From positions 1 to 64,000 of the forward strand of contig CAJTVU010000006.1 of the NCBI GenBank assembly GCA_910580235.1: a stretch of DNA of 64,000 bases, given 5' to 3'. Under the pieces are notes generated by a model. That model searched no databases. It worked only from the letters and a program-made list of their open reading frames with translations, and was not told the origin of the DNA. A program made the position numbers and the translations under genes. Below are positions 1-6,048 of this stretch, piece by piece. Position 1 is the stretch's first letter. Every line of letters begins with the position of its first letter. This stretch comes from an uncultured Dorea sp. (lineage in GTDB: Bacteria; Bacillota; Clostridia; Lachnospirales; Lachnospiraceae).

Positions 1-63
1 CTCAGCTGGGAGAGCATCTGCCTTACAAGCAGAGGGTCATAGGTTCGAGCCCTATTGGTCCCA
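1..63 (+). tRNA. tRNA-Val(TAC), 5' end outside window
   Basis: The D-arm remainder, an anticodon stem-loop with loop CTTACAA (anticodon TAC), a TTCGAGC T-loop and the 3' acceptor strand TGGTCCC plus discriminator A are visible. The first few bases of the acceptor stem lie before base 1. It is followed 12 nt later by tRNA-Leu, so this is the end of a tRNA cluster. Confidence 0.9.
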
Positions 64-75
64 TTTCGTCAATAT

Positions 76-161
76 GCCGCAGTGGCGGAACTGGCAGACG
101 CACAGGACTTAAAATCCTGCGGGACTAATCTCCCGTACCGGTTCGATTCCGGTCTGCGGCA
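76..161 (+). tRNA. tRNA-Leu(TAA)
   Basis: Acceptor stem GCCGCAG/CTGCGGC, anticodon loop CTTAAAA (anticodon TAA), a long variable arm typical of class II tRNAs, and a GTTCGATTC T-loop region are all present. The last 21 bases are repeated at the right end of the adjacent integrative element, so this gene is the integration target and is left intact by the insertion. Confidence 0.95.
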
Positions 162-163
162 TT
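141..163 (+). repeat. attL core at the tRNA-Leu 3' end
   Basis: This 23-bp stretch (starts GTTCGATTCC, ends GCGGCATT) is identical to 4850-4872. It covers the T-arm and 3' acceptor of tRNA-Leu, the usual target of tyrosine integrases. The integrase gene begins about 100 bp inside. Confidence 0.9.
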
Positions 164-171
164 GGTGTGAG

Positions 172-218
172 GTGCTTCAACCCCTTATGAATAGAGGGAT
201 TGGAGCACTTTTTATTTT
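172..218 (+). terminator. Terminator after tRNA-Leu
   Basis: Stem GTGCTTCAA/TTGGAGCAC followed by TTTTTATTTT. A diverged relative of this stem (ATGCTTCA/TGAAGCAT) follows another CTGCGGCATT copy at 5836, suggesting both derive from tRNA-Leu-flanking sequence. Confidence 0.7.
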
Positions 219-262
219 GCTTGAAAAGTTGTACAAAGTTGTACAGCCAGTAACCAAGCGGG

Positions 263-1528
263 TTACGCGAGTATTCGTGCCATTTCAGAGGTATCTCTTT
301 CCGCTACACGCTGACTGATATAATGTTGTGTCATAGCGAGTGTAGAGTGTCCTAATAGTGGCTGAATATCAATCGGCTTTACACCAGCGTCATAGAGCAT
401 GGAAGCACCTGTAAAACGGATTTTATGGCTTGATAGATAGGGGATTCCTATCTCTTTACAATACTTCTTTAAACGACGATTAAACGAATCGGTTGTTAAT
501 GGTTTACCTTCATGCATAAAGAGAAACTTTCCGTTGGGATTCAGTTCTTTCATTTTTTTTAGAACTGCCACGCCCTCTGGTGGAAGTTGTTCTGTCCTTA
601 TACTGTAATAGGGATTCCCTTTCGGATTCTTCAGAATTCTTTGCGGTTTGCTTAACTTCATATCTTCTTGCAATATTCGTTCTTCTACAAGTTGATGCTG
701 AATTGTAATAATATCTTCATTTGTGCTATCCCAAGACACCGCTTTGATTTCGCCAATTCGGAATATTCCATAGAACGCAAGCATAATCGCAAGAATATAT
801 GCGTCTGGTTCTAAACTATTTAAATAAGCAAGCAGTAAGGAACGTTCCTCCTTGGTATACGCTTTCTTTTTTACTACTGGTACTTTATACTTTAAATCAT
901 TGCATGGAAGAGAAGTGATGGGATTGTAAGCGATGATCTCGTCTAGCACAGCATATCTGAAAATACCATTTAGCACGGATTTCCGGTTGTTAAAAGCTTT
1001 TCGGGTAATTAGTCCGTTGCCAGTCCACGATTGGAAGAGTTTCATTAAGTGTTTCGGTTTAATATCCACAACCTGCATAGTGGCTATCTCAGAATTAGCA
1101 ATAAAACGATTCCAAATGCTTATATCTTCTTCAATAGTTTTCCCAGATACAATTTTTGTTTTGTAGCGGTGTTGCACCCATTTTCTATAGATTTCTTCCA
1201 GAATATTGTCAAAATAATATTTATATAGTTTGTCTACCAATTCCTCTTTGTTTGCAGCGATGAATTGAGGGGCGTAAGATTTGATTCGTCCGTCTGAGCA
1301 GATGTAAAACTCCTTTCTTTTTTTGTCTTTAAAGTAGATGTCAGATACTAGCCTTTCTTTTTGTTTTTTAGTCATTTCTATGTATTGTGCCATCTCTGTT
1401 GTAGAAAGTTTAGCATTTGTAATATAGGTTTGCAAGACTTCGATAGAAAGTTTTAGTTTCTCTTGCGAGGGAGTTAATTTCAAATTATTAACTGTATTCA
1501 GCAGGATCCCCCCTTTCTGCTTTTGCAT
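263..1528 (-). CDS. int: Tyrosine site-specific integrase
   Basis: Catalyses integration and excision between the tRNA-Leu att sites. The 421-residue product has an N-terminal arm/core-binding part (residues about 1-210) and a C-terminal catalytic domain with the box I arginine in FRIGEI, the HxxR box as HKIRFTG, LLGHS, and the nucleophile tyrosine in TQHYI. It lies at the element edge with its 3' end toward the tRNA, as in Tn916-type and phage integrases. It overlaps the upstream rep gene by 41 bp, so the two are translationally linked. The annotated ATG directly abuts an AGGAGG, which is too close for good initiation; a start slightly further in is possible. Confidence 0.92.
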   Translation of the reverse strand: MQKQKGGILLNTVNNLKLTPSQEKLKLSIEVLQTYITNAKLSTTEMAQYIEMTKKQKERLVSDIYFKDKKRKEFYICSDGRIKSYAPQFIAANKEELVDKLYKYYFDNILEEIYRKWVQHRYKTKIVSGKTIEEDISIWNRFIANSEIATMQVVDIKPKHLMKLFQSWTGNGLITRKAFNNRKSVLNGIFRYAVLDEIIAYNPITSLPCNDLKYKVPVVKKKAYTKEERSLLLAYLNSLEPDAYILAIMLAFYGIFRIGEIKAVSWDSTNEDIITIQHQLVEERILQEDMKLSKPQRILKNPKGNPYYSIRTEQLPPEGVAVLKKMKELNPNGKFLFMHEGKPLTTDSFNRRLKKYCKEIGIPYLSSHKIRFTGASMLYDAGVKPIDIQPLLGHSTLAMTQHYISQRVAERDTSEMARILA

Positions 1529-2339
1529 CCTCCTTTCTGATTTTAATGTATATAACGTTGCTGTCTTTCAATGGATAGTTGCCTGCAAGTATTAAGTTGC
1601 TGTTGTATACTTTTTGTGAATATCTTTTCGTGTAAATAATATTTTCTGATGACAAATTGTGAAGTAAATCATCAGTAAAAAAGGTTTTTGTGATAATAGG
1701 CATTTTCAGATTTTGAGATTTGAAAAATGCTTTTTTCTTGTGTTCTTTCAGGTCAAGGTCTTTCGCAAAATATTTGCTTAAATAGCGTCCTCGATTCTCC
1801 TTACTGTCCACATCAATACGGTTTATTTTAATGAATCCATGCGACCATAGATTTTGCAGTTTTTCTTTTGCTATGTACGGAAAATCAAAGAAAATAACAT
1901 GATAGTGAATTGCTCCACGCTTCTGTTTCTCCCACGTTGCAATATATTTTAATAATTGGGTCTTAGTCTGGTGTATATAGTAATTTAAACGTTGAATAAA
2001 ATATTTGAATTTTCTGTTGGTTATGGTAATATCTTGAATATTTTCTTGAAATGTCAGTGTTACGAATTTTGTTCTATTATCAAAGTTACAATCGACAATA
2101 CGGGCAATCTCCCATCTTGTCTGTTCATAATGTTTTTGTTTGCGCTTTAAACTATCATATTGTTTTTGTGCAGACATTTCATCGAAGGTTTTGCGTTTGT
2201 TGGATTCTGTCGGATTGTGTTTTGCTGTCGAATGAATATAAATAGGATTTTCGTAAATATATACTTCTTTTATAGTAGGAGTTTCAATGATTTTCGTATT
2301 ATATGCAAAACATTTCTTTGCTTTGCCCACGAATCTCAC
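1488..2339 (-). CDS. HUH-type rolling-circle replication initiator
   Basis: Likely nicks an origin on the element and starts rolling-circle replication. The visible motifs are FVTLTF (residues 92-97, motif 1), the metal-binding HUH box as HYHVIFF (H145, H147), and a YLSKYFAKD segment (Y186/Y190) supplying the nicking tyrosine. This order matches the REP_ORF2-G2P type family of plasmids, microviruses and filamentous phages. The length, 283 residues, is normal for it. It is immediately upstream of and overlaps int, and downstream of a long hairpin at 2485-2550 that could be its target. It starts at GTG after an AGGTGAG-like site; an in-frame GTG nine bases later is an alternative. Confidence 0.85.
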   Translation of the reverse strand: MRFVGKAKKCFAYNTKIIETPTIKEVYIYENPIYIHSTAKHNPTESNKRKTFDEMSAQKQYDSLKRKQKHYEQTRWEIARIVDCNFDNRTKFVTLTFQENIQDITITNRKFKYFIQRLNYYIHQTKTQLLKYIATWEKQKRGAIHYHVIFFDFPYIAKEKLQNLWSHGFIKINRIDVDSKENRGRYLSKYFAKDLDLKEHKKKAFFKSQNLKMPIITKTFFTDDLLHNLSSENIIYTKRYSQKVYNSNLILAGNYPLKDSNVIYIKIRKEDAKAERGDPAEYS

Positions 2340-2484
2340 CTCATATACTATTTTCGGAAGATGTTGTCTTATATATCAAGTATAGACGCAATATTGCTTG
2401 TTTAGATGTCTATGGTTTTCAAGTACATTTGACAAAAAGTAGATACAAATTTACAAAGTTTAATTGTAGTCTATGCTGTTACTA

Positions 2485-2550
2485 TCTGCGCTTGGAGGAT
2501 TTCGTGACCTACAGCCTGAAGGCTTCGGTCGCGAATGCTCCAAGCGCAGA
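2485..2550. other. Long perfect hairpin, candidate replication origin
   Basis: Arms TCTGCGCTTGGAG (2485-2497) and CTCCAAGCGCAGA (2538-2550) pair over 13 bp. Inside, TCGTGACC pairs with GGTCGCGA with one G.T, and the apex carries AGCC-TGAA-GGCT. No T-run follows, so it is not a simple terminator. It lies about 145 bp upstream of rep, where double-strand origins of rolling-circle replicons often sit. The origin role is an inference. Confidence 0.55.
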
Positions 2551-2638
2551 CAATAAATGTTTTTGTTGCATTTGTACAGTATCTTATTTAGTCATATGGC
2601 TATACTTGACATATCCTAATTTTCAACAACTGTTGCGT

Positions 2639-2959
2639 TTATTTGGCATCAATGATTCTGATGTCGAGCGCTTCTGCTTTAACTGATAAATGTCCATTAT
2701 ATAAACTGCCTCTAGTTTCTAAATTATCAAATACAACAGAAACTTGTCCTTTATCTTCAAGTTCCTGATTTGATATAATAGGACGTTTACTTTTTATCCC
2801 GACTTTCATTTTTTCAAATTTCAATTTGGGCAATAGTACAGTATAATAAAAACCTACTTTCGCTTTAGTAGTATAATCGGTCCAGGGACTAATCTCTACT
2901 AACTGAAATTCCTTTTCTAGTTTGTTGGGGTTTAGAATAAAATCTTTTCCATTAAGCAT
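2639..2959 (-). CDS. Small hypothetical protein of the element
   Basis: The product has 106 residues, no signal peptide or membrane segment, and a beta-rich look with a C-terminal VKAEALDIRII. The start was placed at the ATG at 2957-2959 because a clear GAGGAGGTGAC site stands just upstream; longer in-frame starts lack one. It is the first gene after the element's main promoter and precedes rep and int. Proteins in this position in other rolling-circle or conjugative elements (for example the DUF961 group) are often small DNA-metabolism factors, but I do not recognise the family and assign no function. Confidence 0.7.
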   Translation of the reverse strand: MLNGKDFILNPNKLEKEFQLVEISPWTDYTTKAKVGFYYTVLLPKLKFEKMKVGIKSKRPIISNQELEDKGQVSVVFDNLETRGSLYNGHLSVKAEALDIRIIDAK

Positions 2960-3088
2960 ATGTGTCACCTCCTCTCGATAAGTATTACGAACTTCTGTGT
3001 TGCATGTTGGTTGAATGTGCGAATATTTTATGCTTTTCATTTTGTGACATGCGTGTTATAATTAAGAAATATCATTTCGATACATATG

Positions 3089-3117
3089 ATTATAGTATCG
3101 TATTGATACATTGTCAA
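3089..3117 (-). promoter_or_regulatory. Promoter and putative operator of rep-int operon
   Basis: On the minus strand: TTGACA, 17 nt, TATAAT, a perfect sigma-A promoter. Its spacer holds GTATCAATAC followed by CGATAC, and TATCG/CGATA half sites recur around it (CGATAC at 3079-3084, GTATCG at 3095-3100), so it is probably the operator of the divergently encoded XRE repressor. Confidence 0.8.
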
Positions 3118-3159
3118 GGGGAAATACAATAATATTATTATTTTAAGCGAGGGATGATT

Positions 3160-3582
3160 ATGGCGACATTTTCTGAAAGATTAAAACAGCGGCGCAAAGA
3201 GAAGGGGCTTACACATCAACAAATGGCAGAGGAATTAAAGATTAATAGAGTCACATATACTAATTGGGAAAATGGGAAAAGAGAGCCAGAACTTGTAAAG
3301 GTGACAGAAATTGCAGGGATTCTTAATTGCACTGTGGACTATCTGCTAGGAACAGCTGATATAAATGTATTGGATTATACGAAAGAGAATCTGCTAAAGA
3401 TGAGTGTAGATGAACTACAAGGTTATCAAGAAGAACTGATAAAAAATTTAGAGGTTATAAAAAGAACTGCGATAGAAAAATTTCAAATGTCCGAACAAGA
3501 ATTTAATGCATGTCTGTATTTTGGTGTAAGAGAATGTATCAGACAAAATAGACAGAGTGATATAGAAGCAGAGGGTAGATAA
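3160..3582 (+). CDS. XRE-family repressor of the element
   Basis: A Cro/CI-type helix-turn-helix covers residues about 5-60 (motif HQQMAEELKINRVTYTNWENG), followed by an acidic helical tail of about 75 residues. The tail has no LexA-like protease signature. It is divergent from the rep-int operon and separated from it by the consensus promoter with repeated TATCG half sites, so it very probably keeps that operon silent. Three in-frame starts are close together; the ATG at 3160 has the best spacing from the GAGGG site. Confidence 0.85.
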   Translation: MATFSERLKQRRKEKGLTHQQMAEELKINRVTYTNWENGKREPELVKVTEIAGILNCTVDYLLGTADINVLDYTKENLLKMSVDELQGYQEELIKNLEVIKRTAIEKFQMSEQEFNACLYFGVRECIRQNRQSDIEAEGR

Positions 3583-3608
3583 TTTTATCCTCTGCTTTTA
3601 TTTATACA

Positions 3609-4010
3609 TTAACTAATTTTGATTTTGAATTTGTCAGGGTTGTCTTTAATATTATAGTGTCTGTCCATGTTTGCTTTATATGCAATAGTAAAATAATTTA
3701 TATTTAATTTTTTGCTTACAGGATTAGTGTAAACGTAGATTTGTATACTATTTGGGTATCCGTTTATGTCATAGGAAAATAGAATACTGTTAAAACTATT
3801 TTCTCTGCATTTTTCTAATAACTTCTTTGCGAAGTTTTCTTTGTTTATGATAAAAAGTTTATTCGCTACAATTGTTATCTTTTGTTCCATGAATCCATCA
3901 GATAGAGAGATTGTAGTTGTTTCAACTTTAATTTCCCGCCCGTATTGAAGATAAATAAAAAGGACAATAATACTGATAAAAACAAGTGATTTTATGCAAC
4001 GTTTTGTCAT
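3609..4010 (-). CDS. Membrane-anchored hypothetical protein
   Basis: A short basic N-terminus (MTKRCIK) is followed by one hydrophobic segment (residues about 8-23) and an extracytoplasmic domain of about 110 residues with no recognised motif. The start was set at 4010 because a GAGGTGAC site precedes it. It is convergent with the XRE gene and sits alone between the two regulators. Small anchored proteins of this kind in integrative elements can be immunity or entry-exclusion factors, but nothing in the sequence proves that. Confidence 0.7.
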   Translation of the reverse strand: MTKRCIKSLVFISIIVLFIYLQYGREIKVETTTISLSDGFMEQKITIVANKLFIINKENFAKKLLEKCRENSFNSILFSYDINGYPNSIQIYVYTNPVSKKLNINYFTIAYKANMDRHYNIKDNPDKFKIKIS

Positions 4011-4119
4011 AGTTGTCACCTCATATAGGGTTCTTATACGAACACTATTATTAAGCACATTTTACGCTAATAATAGATACATAGCAACTATTATTTGGTA
4101 AAGAGTGGAAAATTTGAAG

Positions 4120-4332
4120 ATGATAAAGTATGATAAGTTGTGGGAGACTATGAAGGCCAAAGGTATTACGCAATATGACCTATATACTCATTACCACATG
4201 AATCGTTCACAGTTAAATAGATTGAGGCATAATAAAAATGTAGAAGTGAACACAATTGATAAATTATGCAACATTTTGAATTGTGACGTTGAGGATATTA
4301 TGACACATTATACAGATGATAATATATTTTAA
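4120..4332 (+). CDS. Cro-like small HTH protein
   Basis: The 70-residue protein is essentially a single Cro/CI-type helix-turn-helix (ITQYDLYTHYHMNRSQLNRL). Its N-terminus MIKYDKLWETM aligns with MISYAPLWKTM of a chromosomal paralog at 10000, which supports the start at 4120 rather than the upstream GTG. It is the last gene before the right att site and may act as an anti-repressor or excision regulator. The ribosome binding site is weak. Confidence 0.75.
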   Translation: MIKYDKLWETMKAKGITQYDLYTHYHMNRSQLNRLRHNKNVEVNTIDKLCNILNCDVEDIMTHYTDDNIF

Positions 4333-4363
4333 TGATAGATTTTCCGAACTCACTAAAATAAGG

Positions 4364-4392
4364 TTGAATTACTCTGATTTCCGGATTATTAT
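4364..4392 (+). promoter_or_regulatory. Promoter of orphan antitoxin RNA
   Basis: TTGAAT, 17 nt, TATTAT. The matching promoter in copy 2 is TTGAAT, 17 nt, TATAAT, so this copy is slightly weakened but still plausible. Confidence 0.6.
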
Positions 4393-4398
4393 ACAAAT

Positions 4399-4483
4399 AT
4401 AAAGAACAACCGCCACAAAGTGGCCGACCAAGTTTAGAATGTGCAAAGCCACCCGAAACCCGTCAAAGTATCAGGGTGGTTTT
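4399..4483 (+). ncRNA. Orphan type I antitoxin RNA (copy 1)
   Basis: About 85 nt from the predicted start to a terminator whose arms are GCCACCC and GGGTGGT followed by TTT. It is closely similar to the antitoxin RNA at 5451-5535, including the CCGCCACAAAGTGG hairpin. The opposing toxin frame retains only its last few codons here, so this RNA has no cognate toxin in cis. Confidence 0.6.
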
Positions 4484-4849
4484 ACTATGTATGGCTAATT
4501 ACAAAATGCAAATTCATTGTTTCTGCATCTATAAGGCAATTAGCAAATCTTAAGGGCTGGAATGTCAGTATTACCTTGGCGTTGTAGGCAGAGGACGCTC
4601 GGACAGCCGACCCGCCGCCCTGTTAGGAACCGTCGCTCTGTCCGTGCCTGCGGCATTGCTGTTTATTGAGAAGGGCAGACAGAAGATAAGATTCTGGACT
4701 GCACAGCAGACGGTATGATTGAATCTATATAAAATGAGGATTGATTTGGTGTTGAACGCTTAAAGTAATAAAGTTGTACAAATCTTGTACAACTATTAGC
4801 AGAGGTGGCACAATCCTCCTTTCTATACGGTTTTCTTATGATGGTAAAA

Positions 4850-4872
4850 GTTCGATTCCGGTCTGCGGCATT
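4850..4872 (+). repeat. attR core of the integrative element
   Basis: Identical over 23 bp to 141-163, the tRNA-Leu 3' end. Upstream sequence does not fold as a tRNA, so this is the displaced att copy. Confidence 0.9.
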
Positions 4873-4883
4873 AGGTAAAAGTG

Positions 4884-4922
4884 AGAGGAACGCCTGATTT
4901 ACAGCGTTTCTCTTATTTTTTT
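4884..4922 (+). terminator. Terminator after attR
   Basis: Stem AGAGGAACGC/GCGTTTCTCT followed by TATTTTTTT. Confidence 0.75.
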
Positions 4923-4934
4923 GCTTTAAAAAGT

Positions 4935-4963
4935 TTGACAATTTCGGAATCATTTGTTAGAAT
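4935..4963 (+). promoter_or_regulatory. Promoter of antitoxin RNA A
   Basis: TTGACA, 17 nt, TAGAAT, near-consensus sigma-A promoter with no reading frame downstream before a terminator. Confidence 0.75.
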
Positions 4964-4969
4964 GTGATT

Positions 4970-5061
4970 AGATAAAGGCACTACTGATAGACGGTTAGTC
5001 CAAAGTCAAATATTACTTAAAAAGTAACCAGAATCCTTTGGCGAGGGGCGGTTACTTTTTT
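4970..5061 (+). ncRNA. Putative type I antitoxin RNA A
   Basis: A transcript of about 90 nt would run from the TTGACA/TAGAAT promoter to a terminator with arms AAAAAGTAACC (5019-5029) and GGTTACTTTTTT (5050-5061). It converges on, and overlaps the 3' end of, the small toxin gene on the opposite strand, as in txpA/ratA-type systems. No protein is encoded in it. Confidence 0.65.
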
Positions 5062-5144
5062 GATTGATTTATATATGCTATCAGAATCGTTACAACAATA
5101 CTGAGTATCATTAGTACGATGGAGAGCGTTTCAAAATCGCTCAT
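5052..5144 (-). CDS. Type I toxin A, holin-like membrane peptide
   Basis: A 30-residue peptide MSDFETLSIVLMILSIVV, then a continued hydrophobic helix and the tail NQSKK. One transmembrane helix with a charged C-terminus matches the Firmicute putative holin-like toxin group (TxpA/BsrG-like). A strong AAGGAGGG site (5154-5161) precedes the ATG, and a sigma-A promoter lies about 110 nt upstream, giving the long leader usual for type I toxins. The convergent antisense RNA A covers its 3' end. Such peptides permeabilise or depolarise the membrane when their RNA antitoxin is lost. Confidence 0.75.
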   Translation of the reverse strand: MSDFETLSIVLMILSIVVTILIAYINQSKK

Positions 5145-5259
5145 AAGCCAAGCCCTCCTTTCCCAGATTTCCTGCAAGCAGGATTTCTATGTAATCAGAG
5201 GGTTCAGCCCCTCTGCCAGAGGACTGACCGCCTACCGTTTTCAAGCAGTGCCTTAGTTT

Positions 5260-5288
5260 ATTTTATCAAAGGGATTGTTTACTGACAA
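5260..5288 (-). promoter_or_regulatory. Promoter of toxin A
   Basis: Minus strand TTGTCA, 17 nt, TAAAAT. The predicted start near 5253 leaves a leader of about 110 nt before the toxin ATG. Confidence 0.7.
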
Positions 5289-5415
5289 GATGTATTAATA
5301 TTGATAAAGGGAAATTGTGGCGAGGGCTTAATAGTTTTGAACTGGTGTGGTATAAAAGGATTTCCTAATAAAACCAAGAAAAAATGATAAGTTTTACAAA
5401 CTCGCTAAAATAGGG

Positions 5416-5444
5416 TTGAATTACTCTGCTTTCCAGATTATAAT
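5416..5444 (+). promoter_or_regulatory. Promoter of antitoxin RNA B
   Basis: TTGAAT, 17 nt, TATAAT. Confidence 0.75.
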
Positions 5445-5450
5445 ACAAAT

Positions 5451-5535
5451 ATAAAGAACAACCGCCACAAAGTGGTTGACCAAGTTTAGAATGTGCAAAG
5501 CCACCCGAAACCCGCCAAAGTATCAGGGTGGTTTT
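5451..5535 (+). ncRNA. Putative type I antitoxin RNA B
   Basis: About 85 nt, with an internal hairpin CAACCGCCAC-AAA-GTGGTTG and a terminator with arms GCCACCC/GGGTGGT plus TTT (5497-5535). It converges with the toxin B transcript, which must pass through the same hairpin, so the two RNAs share complementary 3' ends. Confidence 0.7.
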
Positions 5536-5546
5536 GCTATGTATGG

Positions 5547-5633
5547 CTACTTACAAAATACAAATGTAAGCAATGCCAGAAGGAACATTGCGGAAGCCAT
5601 CAAATCTTTAAAATCGAATGGTTTCTTATCCAT
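5547..5633 (-). CDS. Type I toxin B, holin-like membrane peptide
   Basis: The 28-residue peptide starts MDKKPFDFKDLM and continues with a hydrophobic FLLALLTFVF helix ending CK. The FLLALLTF helix is typical of the Firmicute putative holin-like (Hol_Tox) type I toxins. The start is fixed by GGAGGTGATGCTG just upstream. The Shine-Dalgarno is complementary to an upstream ACCTCC, which can lock it in a hairpin, a known translational control in this class. The degraded twin at 4331-4660 preserves only the last codons. Confidence 0.8.
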   Translation of the reverse strand: MDKKPFDFKDLMASAMFLLALLTFVFCK

Positions 5634-5640
5634 CAGCATC

Positions 5641-5666
5641 ACCTCCATTCTTTTGAAGAAGGAGGT
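5641..5666 (-). promoter_or_regulatory. SD-sequestering hairpin in toxin B leader
   Basis: In the toxin B mRNA, ACCTCC followed by TTCTT can pair with AAGAA and GGAGGT across a 3-nt loop region with one bulged base, burying the ribosome binding site. Confidence 0.6.
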
Positions 5667-5698
5667 CAGCGCACCCTGCACACGGTTGTCCTGTTTCT

Positions 5699-5727
5699 AT
5701 TTTATCACTGCTGTATCTATAAGGCAA
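5699..5727 (-). promoter_or_regulatory. Promoter of toxin B
   Basis: Minus strand TTGCCT, 17 nt, TAAAAT. The -10 box is missing from the degraded copy 1. Confidence 0.65.
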
Positions 5728-5835
5728 TCAGTAAATCTTAAGGGCTGGAGTGCCAGTATTATCTTGAGGTTGTAGGCAGAAGACGCTCGGACAGCCGACC
5801 CTCTGCCCTGCTAGGATCCGTCGCTCTGCCCATGC

Positions 5836-5845
5836 CTGCGGCATT
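5836..5845 (+). repeat. Short att-like repeat, outer border of remnant
   Basis: CTGCGGCATT equals the last bases of tRNA-Leu and its flank. It is followed by a stem-loop related to the one after tRNA-Leu, suggesting this was the original tRNA-Leu downstream flank. Confidence 0.5.
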
Positions 5846-5853
5846 GCTGAGAG

Positions 5854-5894
5854 ATGCTTCAAACCTTTGTAAATAAAGGGGTGAAGCATTTTTC
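5854..5894 (+). terminator. Terminator related to the tRNA-Leu terminator
   Basis: Stem ATGCTTCA/TGAAGCAT with an inner CCTTT/AAAGG pairing, followed by TTTTTC. Confidence 0.65.
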
Positions 5895-5901
5895 TTTGTC
5901 C

Positions 5902-5944
5902 CCTATATGATAAAACCATCCGGGGGATGCGCGCTCGCACGAGA
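5902..5944 (+). repeat. Dispersed repeat, copy A
   Basis: Matches 35600-35644: CTATATGATAA, then a small GC hairpin (CATCC-GGG-GGATG here), then GCGCGCTCG and CGAG. Both copies follow a terminator downstream of a tRNA gene. The hairpin arms differ between copies but still pair. Confidence 0.6.
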
Positions 5945-6048
5945 TGAGGATATTATTTTTAAGCCTCTTGCATTTTTTTGGATGTATTTGCATAATAGAG
6001 TTGTCAGGTATTTATTGAAGGTTATTAAATGAAAGCGGAGGACGGGAG

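Larger units (their letters stand above)
4331..4660 (+). repeat. Direct repeat, copy 1 (degraded type I toxin locus)
   Basis: Diverged copy of 5383-5850 that is about 140 bp shorter because of an internal deletion. It retains the antisense-RNA promoter and terminator but has lost the toxin start, its ribosome binding site and the toxin promoter -10 box. It ends with the same CTGCGGCATT att-like decamer (4648-4657). Confidence 0.8.
141..4872. mobile_element. 4.7-kb integrative element in tRNA-Leu
   Basis: The element is bounded by identical 23-bp att repeats and carries, in order, integrase, HUH Rep (both minus strand), a hairpin that may be the replication origin, a small hypothetical protein, a divergent XRE repressor, a membrane-anchored protein and a Cro-like protein. 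It has no capsid, relaxase, coupling ATPase or conjugation genes, so it is probably an integrated rolling-circle plasmid-like unit or a satellite that needs a helper to move. Its base composition is visibly more A+T-rich than the chromosomal genes that follow. Confidence 0.85.
5383..5850 (+). repeat. Direct repeat, copy 2 (intact type I toxin locus)
   Basis: Full-length counterpart of 4331-4660, ending in a third CTGCGGCATT decamer (5836-5845). It is interpreted as the right end of an older, mostly deleted element of the same family. Confidence 0.8.

Noticed and set aside
55..318. Reading frame through tRNA-Leu (ELADAQDLKSCG)
   Set aside because: It is simply the tRNA gene and its flank translated; no ribosome binding site and no independent protein.
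5476..5775. Plus-strand frames of 80-100 codons in the toxin B region
   Set aside because: They traverse the antitoxin RNA, the terminator and the antisense of the toxin; no ribosome binding site.
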